Source: Extibacter muris
GTDB lineage: Bacteria; Bacillota; Clostridia; Lachnospirales; Lachnospiraceae
Direction of reading: 5' to 3'
DNA: 64,000 nucleotides
NCBI RefSeq assembly: GCF_004345005.1
Contig: NZ_SMMX01000005.1
Location: 1-64,000 of the forward strand
Shown: piece by piece, positions 34,682 to 42,755 of the stretch
How positions within the stretch are numbered: the stretch's first letter is position 1
How the letters are laid out: every line of letters starts with the position of its first letter
The notes under the pieces: generated by a model
Told to the model about the DNA's origin: nothing
The model's database searches: none
What the model saw: the letters and a program-made list of their open reading frames with translations, nothing else
Position numbers and translations under genes: made by a program

Positions 34682-35250
34682 ATGAATACAAGAAAACGCT
34701 TCATCTGCATTCTGCTAGGGCCCGTTATATTTGCCCTGACAGCCCTGCTGCTTAAGGACGCGCTTACGCTTCGCGGCGCACAGGCAGTAGGAACCGCGTT
34801 TTGGCTGATCTTCTGGTGGATAACACGTCCCGTACATACTACCGGGAACTGGGACCAATGAAGCGGGATGAAAAGATCTGTTCTATACTTTTCAAAACTG
34901 CTATGTTAGCCGCCTTTACACGCCCTTTGTATGCTGACATCTTGCCAGGACTTGCGCCGGACTATGTATATCTTACGCTTGGCTGCCTCTGCTTCTTTAT
35001 CACGGCAGCCGACAAAGGATTCCTGCTGAAATGGGAAGAGGCCCAGAAAGGGATGATGTGGGGGATGATGATTCTCTTCGCGGGCGGTATGGCTCTCGGC
35101 AAGCTTATCAACGACTCCGGTGCAACGGCCCGGATTGCAGACATCGTATCCAACCTGGCTCTGGACGGGGGGCTGCTGACTGTCGTAGTCTTAGTCATCT
35201 TTACACGTATGATTTCCGAGGTGACAAACGGCACGACTGCCGCCGCCCAC
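34682..35250 (+). pseudogene. DASS-family (SLC13) anion symporter, broken
   Basis: ATG 34682 (RBS GGAGGAGAAGGA) opens a membrane N-terminus MNTRKRFICILLGPVIFALTALLL followed by G-T-A-F-W-L-I-F-W-W-I-T-R-P-V, the DASS start. The frame then shifts, and from about 34801 a central region follows (YYRELGPMKRDEKICSILF...WEEAQKGMMWGMMILFAGGMALGKLINDSGATARIA...ISEVTNGTTAAA). Two transmembrane blocks are missing in between, and the second sodium-binding half is lost where the frame runs into an aldehyde dehydrogenase fragment. Family substrates are dicarboxylates, sulfate or sulfonates. A TATAAT at 34639-34644 may be the old promoter. Confidence 0.85.
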
Positions 35251-35466
35251 GCGATCTGTAAAGTGATCTATGACAATGCAGAGATGCTCGGCCCCATGGT
35301 GGCAGAAGAGACACGTCTGGGCAGCGCGGCGGATAAGATTACCAAGTGCCGCATGAAGTCCGCACTCATCTGGAACAGCTTGAAAGGTAAGAAATCCGTA
35401 GGTATCATCAACAGGATAGAGGACCGCCGTATGATTGAGATTGCCAAGCCTATGGGCGTCGTTGCA
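35251..35466 (+). pseudogene. Acylating aldehyde dehydrogenase fragment (SauS/SucD-dehydrogenase-like)
   Basis: About 72 codons in frame with the transporter remnant read AICKVIYDNAEMLGPMVAEETRLGSAADKITKC...IWNSLKGKKSVGIINRIEDRRMIEIAKPMGVVAS. This is the N-terminal region of CoA-acylating aldehyde dehydrogenases, such as sulfoacetaldehyde or succinate-semialdehyde dehydrogenase. The catalytic Cys half is entirely absent. The junction to the next gene near 35465 reads sensibly in both frames, which looks like a short-homology deletion. Confidence 0.8.
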
Positions 35467-35707
35467 AGTCAATGTCTTTGGAGGCATCAACAACTGTGCG
35501 GATATGGCAGACGGAATTTCCCGGGCCTTTACCGAATTAGGCATTCAGAAGCCTGTTGTGGTGAAAAGCCGTGGCTTCAATCAGGAGAAGGGCTGGAGCA
35601 TATATGAGAAGCTCGGTTTTGCACAGACGAAGTATGGCACGACAGACGAGGCGGTGCAGACACTGCTCAGAGTGAAGGAGGTGAAGGAACATGAGCATTT
35701 TAATTGA
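35467..35707 (+). pseudogene. SucC-like CoA ligase beta subunit, C-terminal fragment
   Basis: The frame LQVNVFGGINNCADMADGISRAFTELGIQKPVVVKSRGFNQEKGWSIYEKLG...VQTLLRVKEV is the C-terminal end of an ADP-forming succinyl-CoA-synthetase-type beta subunit; VNVFGGI is the conserved nucleotide/CoA loop. The ATP-grasp domain (about 280 residues) is missing. Its last codons overlap the start of the alpha subunit gene, preserving the original operon order beta-alpha. Confidence 0.82.
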
Positions 35708-36315
35708 TCAGGATACCTCCATGTTGATTATCGGTATTACGGGAAAACAGGGCCGGATCCACTGCAAGCATACATTGGAGAGCGGCGCTAGGCTCCTTGC
35801 AGGTGTTGCACCGGGAAGGGGCGGGCAGACGGTAGAAGGCGTCCCGGTATTTGAGACTGTAGCAGAAGCACGTGCCACATTCCCGGAGATCCGGGCTGCC
35901 ATGCTTCTCGTACCGAAGCAGTTCGTGCTGGAGGCAGCACTGAAGGCGCTGCGGGAAGGGATCGAGCTGCTGGTCGTCATTACAGAATTTGTTCCCGTGA
36001 TGGATGCGCTGATGATTGTGCATGAAGCGAAGCAGCTCGGAGCGAAAGTCGTGGATCCCAACACGATCGGAGTGATATCCCCGGGCAAGTCGAAGCTCGG
36101 AATCATGCCGGACTACATCTACGGCAGGGGGCATATCGGCATCATCTCCCGCAGCGGCACGCTCACGCATGAAACGGCCTCCAACCTTACATTTAAGGGG
36201 TTTGGACTCTCCACTTGCATAGGGATCGGGGGGTGACGCTATCGTAAGCATCCTGGCTAATCCGAGACAGTCGAATGTGAAGGATATTATTGAATTATAT
36301 AAGAAAGCGCTATAA
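35691..36315 (+). pseudogene. SucD-like CoA ligase alpha subunit, internally deleted
   Basis: ATG 35691, after AAGGAGGTGAAGG, opens an alpha-subunit CoA-binding domain (IDQDTSMLIIGITGKQGRIHCKHTLESGARLLAGVAPGRGG) through GKSKLGIMPDYIYGRGHIGIISRSGTLTHETASNLTFKGFGLSTCIGIGG. A stop and frame change follow at about 36233. The last 26 residues (DAIVSILANPRQSNVKDIIELYKKAL) then continue to 36315. About 100 residues with the phosphorylated His are missing. Family members make succinyl-CoA or, in sulfonate-using bacteria, sulfoacetyl-CoA. Confidence 0.87.
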
Positions 36316-36335
36316 GAGCAACCTGTAATTGCCTG

Positions 36336-36382
36336 CACTCTGGGTGTTTGGAGAAAATTCCAGACACTCAGGGTGTCTTTTT
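36336..36382 (+). terminator. Rho-independent terminator of the remnant operon
   Basis: CACTCTGGGTGTTTGGA pairs imperfectly with TCCAGACACTCAGGGTG (36336-36375), followed by TCTTTTT. Confidence 0.75.
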
Positions 36383-36442
36383 GGGCTATAATGAAGCTAT
36401 AGTTCCCTGTATGTTGTATGTTCAGAAGACGGAGGTGTTAGG

Positions 36443-37393
36443 ATGAAGCGTGATGTTAAGATAGCAGTGATTGGGCTTGGCGGCGTGGGGGGATATATCG
36501 GGGCCGCCCTGGCAGATACGTATGAGAATGTCTCTTTTGCCGCAAGGGGCGGGCGGAAAGAATCTCTTGAAGAAAAAGGGCTCATACTGCACAGCGATTG
36601 CCTGGGAGAACGCACGGCATATCCGATGCGGGTGGTCGAAAGTGTGAGAGAACTGCCGGCGCAGGACTTTATATTCGTATGTGTGAAGAATTATTCACTG
36701 GAAGAAGTGTGTGATGATATACGTGAAGCAGCCGGTGCGGACACGGTAATCATTCCGGTCATGAACGGTACAAATCCGGGGACAAAAGCCCGCCGGCATA
36801 TAGGAAGGGGAACCGTGCTGGATGCTTTGATCTATATTGTCTCATATACGGATGAGGATTATGAGGTCTTCCAGAAAGGGGATTATGCACATATCCATAT
36901 CGGTCTGGAGAATCCGGACGGACAGGAGCAGGCTATCATGAATGAAGCGGCGGAGCTGATGCGGAATGCGGGCCTTGACTGCCGGATAGATGAAGACATA
37001 CAGAAGGCAATCTGGAAAAAGTACAGCCTGAACTGTGCGTTTAATGTCATGACAGCTTATTATTCTACTGATACGGAAGGAATCCGTAACCACCAGGAAC
37101 GGCTTGCAGATTTTAAGGCAATATTGTATGAAGCCCGTGAGGTGGCGGGAGCAAAAGGGATTGACCTGCCGGAAACTTTTCTGGACCGTCAGCTGGAACA
37201 TTTTATAAACGTACAGGAGCCGGATGCTACAAGTTCGCTCCGCCGCGATATGGATGCCATCAAAAGGTGTGAACTGGAGACGTTCAGCGGATACCTCGTC
37301 AGCGAGGCGGGACGTCTTGGAATAGCGGTCCCGGTATCTAAACGCTATTATGAAGGACTGAAGGAAAAGCAGATAAAGCTTGAGGGCAGATAG
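36443..37393 (+). CDS. Ketopantoate reductase family protein (ApbA/PanE-like)
   Basis: A 316-residue NADPH-dependent 2-oxo-acid reductase. The Rossmann loop GLGGVGGYIGA lies near residue 11, the family lysine in VCVKNYSL, and the C-terminal domain has IWKKYSLNCAFNVMTAYY and the closing ELETFSGYLVSEAGRLGIAVP. Normal members make pantoate for CoA synthesis; the absence of panB/panC nearby leaves the substrate open. RBS ACGGAGGTG at 36430-36438. It is intact and lies between two degraded regions. Confidence 0.88.
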   Translation: MKRDVKIAVIGLGGVGGYIGAALADTYENVSFAARGGRKESLEEKGLILHSDCLGERTAYPMRVVESVRELPAQDFIFVCVKNYSLEEVCDDIREAAGADTVIIPVMNGTNPGTKARRHIGRGTVLDALIYIVSYTDEDYEVFQKGDYAHIHIGLENPDGQEQAIMNEAAELMRNAGLDCRIDEDIQKAIWKKYSLNCAFNVMTAYYSTDTEGIRNHQERLADFKAILYEAREVAGAKGIDLPETFLDRQLEHFINVQEPDATSSLRRDMDAIKRCELETFSGYLVSEAGRLGIAVPVSKRYYEGLKEKQIKLEGR

Positions 37394-37399
37394 CTTTCA

Positions 37400-37714
37400 T
37401 GCAAGTGCGTGGCATCATCCCGGCTTCTTGGCGCTTCGGGTGGATTTTCTATTGCTTTTCTGGATCTGGACGGGCTTAAATTGCTCAATGACAGAGAAGG
37501 GCACGATGCCGGAGACCATTATCTGATAAGGTTTTCCAGAGAGATGGAGACAGGGCTCGGTTCCGGCGGCCTGCTTTCGCATGTCGGGGGAGATGAATTT
37601 ATCGTACTTATGCCGGATACCGGGGCATAGGCGGCGGGCAGCCGGATGGAGGCGATCAGGGATATGCTGGAGTCAGGGTATTGGGAGCGTCCCATGCGCT
37701 TTTCTTTTCGATGA
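37400..37714 (+). pseudogene. GGDEF domain fragment (diguanylate cyclase)
   Basis: The frame GFSIAFLDLDGLKLLNDREGHDAGDHYLIRFSREME...SHVGGDEFIVLMPDTGA contains an intact GGDEF active-site loop that makes c-di-GMP in the family. The domain is cut at both ends: no start codon or sensory part precedes it. A stop at 37628-37630 is followed by a short in-frame tail (RMEAIRDMLESGYWERPMRFSFR) ending at 37714. It is the leftover of a larger enzyme. Confidence 0.75.
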
Positions 37715-38649
37715 ATGGTATCCTGTATGGGTTTACGATTAATATCTTCTGCCGCTATGCGGTCTCGATATACAGTTCTCAGCCGCTCATGTCATTTGAC
37801 AACAGTGCTGCGAGCCTGAAGGCGGTTCCAGTATTTATTGGCTTTCTGCTCGGTGGTATCGTCCTTCATATGATGGCATTATGGAAAACGCAGAGCTCCT
37901 TTTGCACTGTGCTGGTGCACCCGGACCATCTCAAATTCCAATTGGAGGTCATGACCGGCATGTTTCTCTATCTGTACCTGAATCTGCTGCCTTATCAGAC
38001 GCCGGGCAACTCAATTCTGCTGAAGCTGTGGGGCATCAAGTCGTGCATTTTTTCTCTGACGGGTGCAGGTCTTGGAATGCGCTATTCCCTGAAGATGTGC
38101 CAGATGGCTGACTATCGTGAGCAGAACCGGGTAATCCGGCGTAAGATTGCACAAAAAGAACAAGAAGAGCGCGAGCTTCGCTCCACTGCCTATTATGATA
38201 CTTTGACAGGTACGTATAACCTTCAGTATATCCTGGAGCAGCTATGGAGCCTGCTTCAGAGAAAGATACCATTTGCGCTCTGCTTTCTGAATCTGGACAA
38301 TCTCAAGGGTGTCAATGACTCTTATGGCCACGGGGAAGGGAACCGGTATCTGATTATTGCAGCCAGGGAGCTGAGGCTGGCCTGCAGGCAGGATTGTAAT
38401 CTGCTTGCCCGGTACGCCGGAGACGAGTTCCTGATATTGTTCACGGAGACGGGAGTGGCCGAGGCAGATGAGCGTGTCCGCCAGGCAGACGAGAGGATCC
38501 AGGGGATAAGCAGGAGCGGGGGCGTCCCTTTTGACATGTCAATCAGCTATGGAACAGTAGACAGCAGTGTGGCAGCGGACGCAGAGGGCCTGATAGCGGC
38601 AGCGGATAAAATGATGTACCGCAGAAAGCAGGATAAAGTCCGTTCATAA
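37711..38649 (+). CDS. Membrane-anchored GGDEF protein, probably 5'-truncated
   Basis: About 312 residues with four or five membrane segments in the first 130 residues and a C-terminal diguanylate cyclase domain (YYDTLTGTYNLQYILEQL...FLNLDNLKGVNDSYGHGEGNRYL, active-site loop Y-A-G-D-E-F). The first position of the GGDEF motif is Ala, which many active enzymes tolerate. There is no ribosome-binding site before ATG 37711 or the upstream TTG at 37681, and the frame emerges directly from the preceding GGDEF fragment. The original 5' end therefore appears deleted and expression is doubtful. Confidence 0.7.
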   Translation: MNGILYGFTINIFCRYAVSIYSSQPLMSFDNSAASLKAVPVFIGFLLGGIVLHMMALWKTQSSFCTVLVHPDHLKFQLEVMTGMFLYLYLNLLPYQTPGNSILLKLWGIKSCIFSLTGAGLGMRYSLKMCQMADYREQNRVIRRKIAQKEQEERELRSTAYYDTLTGTYNLQYILEQLWSLLQRKIPFALCFLNLDNLKGVNDSYGHGEGNRYLIIAARELRLACRQDCNLLARYAGDEFLILFTETGVAEADERVRQADERIQGISRSGGVPFDMSISYGTVDSSVAADAEGLIAAADKMMYRRKQDKVRS

Positions 38650-38671
38650 GAAGCCTTCATAACGATTTTTA

Positions 38672-38699
38672 TTGACACCTGTGAAAACAATGCTATGAT
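38672..38699 (+). promoter_or_regulatory. Promoter of the ThrE gene
   Basis: TTGACA at 38672-38677 and TATGAT at 38694-38699 with a 16-base spacer, 36 bases before the start codon. Confidence 0.75.
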
Positions 38700-38735
38700 T
38701 ACATCATGTGATATTTTATACCAGGGGGAAAAACG

Positions 38736-39971
38736 ATGGATTATAACAGGATAGTACAGGGAATTCTCGACATTGGAGAAGCGATGCTGATCTGCGGAGC
38801 AGAAAATTTCAGGCTGGATGACAGCCTTTACAGGATGTGCAGAAGCTATGGGTTCAAACGGTATGACGTATTTGCCATACCGAGCAATATCCAGATAACG
38901 GTTGAGACTCCGGATGGGGAGATTATTACCCAGGTCCGCCACATCGAATCGACGGATATTGATTTTGACAGGCTTGATTACCTGAACAACCTGTCCCGCT
39001 ATGTATGCCAGCATACGCCGGATGAAATAGTGCTGCAGGAGAAGTACGAAGAGGTCATGGCCAGGCCGCCGCAGAAACCGTATACGAAATACTTCGCGGC
39101 TGTGATGGGAGGGACCGGATTCGCGGTCTTTTTTGGGTGCGATTTAGCGGACGCGGCTGTGGCGGCGATCGTATCGCTTATGATCGCACTGGTCGGAGGC
39201 TGGCTCAGCAAAAGGGAAGAAAACCTGATGGCATACAACCTGATTCTGTCATTTCTCTCGGAGGTGATTATCATCCTTGCGGTCCGCCTGGGGCTTGGGA
39301 GCCATCCGGAGAGGATCATGATTGGAATCGTCATGCTTCTGATAAGCGGGCTCAGTACGACAAATGGAATACGGGAAGTGCTGCAGAGGGACTTTATATC
39401 CGGTTCCTTGAACATTATGAACTCCATGCTGGGGGCGGCCGGCATCGCCTTTGGAACGGCACTTGCGATGCTGGCGCTGGACGGGGTATCTGCGGAAGGA
39501 TATGTGCTGAACCACAATATCCCGATTCAGCTCATTTCCTGTACGGTGGCCTGTATCGGCTTCGCCTTCTGGTTTAAGATTCGCGGCCGGCAGGTCGTCT
39601 ATTCCGGTGTGGGCGCTTTCTTTACCTGGGGAATCTATGTGGTGGCCTATCATTTCTGGCCGAGCAACTTTCTGGCGACGCTGCTTGCCTCTATCTTTGT
39701 TGCGTTTTATGCATTCATCATGTCCAGAATCAACAAGGCGCCGTCCACCATATTTCTGACAGCCTCTGTGTTCCCGCTCATTCCGGGACCCAACTTATAT
39801 TATATGATGTATGGGTGCGTGAGCGGCGATTATGGGATGGTGCTTGGCGAGACGATCGTCCTGCTGGCGACATGCCTGGCGATCGCCTTTGGCTTCAATA
39901 TCGTAGACATCTTGTCGAGGACGGGCATGCGGATGTTGAAACGGGAATATCACATCGGGAAAAACTCGTAA
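38736..39971 (+). CDS. Threonine/serine exporter family protein (ThrE-like)
   Basis: A 411-residue protein with an N-terminal soluble domain (DIGEAMLICGAENFRLDDSLYRMCRSYGF) carrying the ThrE-family pattern, then about ten membrane segments. It joins the DUF1212 and DUF3815 halves that are separate genes in some bacteria. Relatives export threonine and serine. RBS CAGGGGG and a good promoter precede it. It is intact and stands alone. Confidence 0.9.
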   Translation: MDYNRIVQGILDIGEAMLICGAENFRLDDSLYRMCRSYGFKRYDVFAIPSNIQITVETPDGEIITQVRHIESTDIDFDRLDYLNNLSRYVCQHTPDEIVLQEKYEEVMARPPQKPYTKYFAAVMGGTGFAVFFGCDLADAAVAAIVSLMIALVGGWLSKREENLMAYNLILSFLSEVIIILAVRLGLGSHPERIMIGIVMLLISGLSTTNGIREVLQRDFISGSLNIMNSMLGAAGIAFGTALAMLALDGVSAEGYVLNHNIPIQLISCTVACIGFAFWFKIRGRQVVYSGVGAFFTWGIYVVAYHFWPSNFLATLLASIFVAFYAFIMSRINKAPSTIFLTASVFPLIPGPNLYYMMYGCVSGDYGMVLGETIVLLATCLAIAFGFNIVDILSRTGMRMLKREYHIGKNS

Positions 39972-40096
39972 TAAGATTGAATTAAACGAGATAGCAAGTT
40001 GGATTTATGATGAGAAAATTAATAATATAAGAGTAGTGTACGTAGAACCGGACTGGCGCATATAAGCCTTCCTGTTCTCCGTATATTATGTTACAT

Positions 40097-40566
40097 TTAG
40101 TTTTGCAAAGTGGTGACCATAAGCCGTATGGCGGGGGTCAGGCGCAGCTCGTCCAGGCCGATTTCCTGGTTGCGCAGGTATTGTTCTGCTGCGGGGAACT
40201 GCCAGCCGATGAGCTCCTTTACGGCGCTTCCACAGCGGCCGACGTCATTTTCTCTCAGGCTTTGGATCATGACGTCCGTAAAATGTAGCATCGTCTCGTC
40301 CAGCTTAGGAGTGCCGCTTGAAGACGCTTTCAGAGGATAGCCCCATAGGGACAGGCTGTATATGCGGCCGTATATCTCCCGTACCCCTTTCAGACGGCTA
40401 TGCCTGTAAACGAACAGCAGGCAGGACCACAGGGCAAGCTCCTCCCTGCCGGTATGGAGCTGTGTCTCCAGTTCGCTGATGAGAAGATCCCTCTCTTCGA
40501 TGGTAATCACGGTCAGGATGTCCTGCATTACATGTTGGAAGGAGTAGGCGAGCAGTTCAAAAGACT
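40097..40566 (-). pseudogene. C-terminal fragment of a double-wHTH GntR-type regulator
   Basis: On the minus strand about 155 codons (SFQHVMQDILTVITIEERDLLISELETQL...LKGVREIYGRIYSLSLWGYPL...TPKLDETMLHFTDVMIQSLREND) end at a TAA at 40097-40099. By eye the segment matches the C-terminal helical domain of the regulator at 4762-6171 (LREIYNKLLQYLILGQPL). Its 5' part, with both DNA-binding domains, is missing where the sequence abuts the plus-strand kinase remnant near 40566. Confidence 0.6.
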
Positions 40567-42124
40567 GTACTGAAGGCGCTTGGTGCAGGAGAGGACGGTT
40601 ACCGGCTGCTGTCACGGATCCGGCGCAGGAACGGGGATTATGTCTCGGTACAGTTTTCTACCCAGTTTGCAGATGAGTATATTGACGGCTATCAAGTGGC
40701 CTATTCTGTCCTTACCAATGTAGACGACCTTGTGAAGATGCAGAAGGAGCAGTCGGTTGCCTATGAAAGTCTGCCAGGTTTTCCGCAAAGTACCGGATAG
40801 AGAACGCCGGAGGCGAACTGGACTTGGTGCTGCTGTCAGCCAATGGACGTTTTCTGGATTACTTTGGGGAGTCGGGCGGCCGGGGCGGCAGTCCGCTGTA
40901 CCGGAAGAACATACAGGACAATATCGAGATTATCAACGAAAACAGACATAAGATGCTGGCCGGGGAGCCGCTTCACTTTACCATGCACGTCATAAGCCGG
41001 GCCGGACAGCCGCTGTGACTGCAGGTCAATGCCACCTGTATCGACTGGCAGGAAGGACAGCCCATATATCTGGTCATCTTTATTGATGTCACGGATGTGA
41101 CGGAGCTGCGGGAGATGCAGAGGAAGCTGACGGCCCAGGCTGAGGCGCTTAGGGATGCCCTGGCCGTGGCAGAGCATGCCAACCGTGCCAAGTATGAGTT
41201 CCTCTCCCGGATGTCCCATGAGATCCGTACGCCGATGAATGCCATCATCGGCATGACTACGATTGCGGCTGCATATCCAAGCATCTGATGACGCTGATTA
41301 ATGATGTGCTGGATATGTCTAAAATTGACGAAGGGAAACTTCAGATTGTCTGGGAAGCATTTAATCTGGAGACGGTCGTGGAGGCGGTCACATCTATCGT
41401 CTATCCACAGGCAGTGGAAAAAGGGCTGACATTCACGGTACCATTGGTCGACATTATGGATACGGATCTGATTGGTGACGAGCTGCGGTTGAACCAGGTG
41501 CTGCTCAACCTGCTATCCAATTCCCTTAAGTTTACGCCGCAGGGGGGGCACAATCCGGCTGGAAATCCGCCAGCTGCAGCGTACCGAGGGTCGCGTGCGC
41601 CTGCGTTTCACTGTCAGCGACACCGGCATCGGTATGAGTGAAAGCTTCTTAAACTGCATATTTGATCCTTTTGAACAGGAGAGTGCAGCCATCGGTCAAA
41701 ATACGGGGGTACCGGACTTGGCATGCCGACAACCAAGAACCTTGTGACTCTGATGGGAGGAACGATCTCTGGTGGATTGGAGATTGCCCGACATCGATGG
41801 CATAGGGGTTACCCGGCGCATGAGGGAAGCTGTGGGTGACGATACGCTTATCATCATCATTACTGCCTATGACTGGGGAGCGATTGAAAAGAATGCACGT
41901 GCCGCCGGTGCCAATGCGTTTCTCGCGAAACCGATATTTGCGTCTACTCTTTATAATGCGCTGCTGTCGGTGACAGGTATTGAGAAGGCGAATCCATTTT
42001 TAGTGCTGAGTGACGGCATCAGGCTATCTTCAATGCATTTAAAATGGGGTTTACCGATATCGTCAGACATGAAGTAGAAGAAGATGTCCACAGCATGCTC
42101 AATGCCTTCAACCAGTGGGAATGA
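40567..42124 (+). pseudogene. Hybrid sensor histidine kinase/response regulator, heavily degraded
   Basis: Pieces in all three frames line up in the order of a PAS-containing hybrid kinase. They are PAS fragments (YRLLSRIRRRNGDYVSVQFSTQFADEYIDGYQ; LYRKNIQDNIEIINENRHKMLAG), a dimerisation domain with the phospho-His ([21 protein letters not shown]), an ATPase ([55 protein letters not shown]), a receiver part (DWRLPDIDGIGVTRRMREA) and a tail ending at 42124. At least six stops or frame breaks and several gaps are visible. It resembles the intact kinase at 46578-49142. Confidence 0.85.
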
Positions 42125-42143
42125 AGACGGACGAGGTGAGAAG

Positions 42144-42689
42144 ATGAACTATCAGATAGATGATATTCCTGTGACAATAGAATACCGTAATGTGAAAAAT
42201 ATCAATCTTTATATTAAGCCGCCTGACGGCCGGATTCTTGTCACGGCCCCAAGGCGGGTGCCTAAGAAAAGAATTATGGAATTTGTCCAATCAAAGGCCG
42301 GCTGGATAGAGCAGGCACGCCGCCGGATGCTGGAGGCACGGGAAAGGCAGATGGCCGATGAGCTGACCGGGGTGACCAAGGGGCAGCTTGAGGCGATGCG
42401 AAGCAATGTGGAAAAATATGTGGACAGATGGGAACCGGTGATGGGCGTACATGCGGCTGCCTGGACACTGAGAGATATGAAGACGAGATGGGGAAGCTGC
42501 AGCGTGGACAGTGGGCGTATCCGCCTGAACAAGCGCCTTGCGCTCTATCCCGATGACTGCCTGGAATACGTGATAGTGCATGAGCTTTGCCACCTGCTCG
42601 AGCCAAGCCATAACGAACGGTTCAAAATGCTTATGAGCAGTTTCATGCCAGATTGGAAAGAAAGGAAAAAGCGTCTGGGGACAGGTTAA
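42144..42689 (+). CDS. YgjP-like M48-type metallopeptidase domain protein
   Basis: A 181-residue protein with the DUF45/YgjP pattern: an N-terminal beta domain (IPVTIEYRNVKNINLYIKPPDGRILVTAPRRV), then TRWGSCS and the zinc motif H-E-L-C-H-L-L-E-P-S-H-N-E-R-F. Members are putative zinc peptidases, sometimes linked to restriction loci or SprT-like functions. RBS GAGGTGAG. The last codons (G-T-G-stop) lie inside the perfect palindrome at 42677-42754, so insertion of that repeat has probably rewritten the C-terminus. Confidence 0.88.
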   Translation: MNYQIDDIPVTIEYRNVKNINLYIKPPDGRILVTAPRRVPKKRIMEFVQSKAGWIEQARRRMLEARERQMADELTGVTKGQLEAMRSNVEKYVDRWEPVMGVHAAAWTLRDMKTRWGSCSVDSGRIRLNKRLALYPDDCLEYVIVHELCHLLEPSHNERFKMLMSSFMPDWKERKKRLGTG

Positions 42690-42754
42690 AACGCGGATGG
42701 GGACGGGGGAAATCTAGATTTCCCCCGTCCCCATCCGCGTTTTAACCTGTCCCC
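42677..42754. repeat. 78-bp perfect palindrome, REP-like element 1
   Basis: Two 39-base arms with no loop, starting GGGGACAGGTTAAAACG and containing the core GGGGACGGGGGAAAT. The same core and its complement occur at 45583-45658 and 50614-50647. It contains the YgjP stop codon at 42687-42689 and ends one base before the stop of the convergent MFS gene, so it may act as a terminator for both. The GGGGAC...GTCCCC ends resemble repeats mobilised by REP-associated (RAYT) transposases; no such gene is in the window. Confidence 0.9.
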
Positions 42755-42755
42755 C

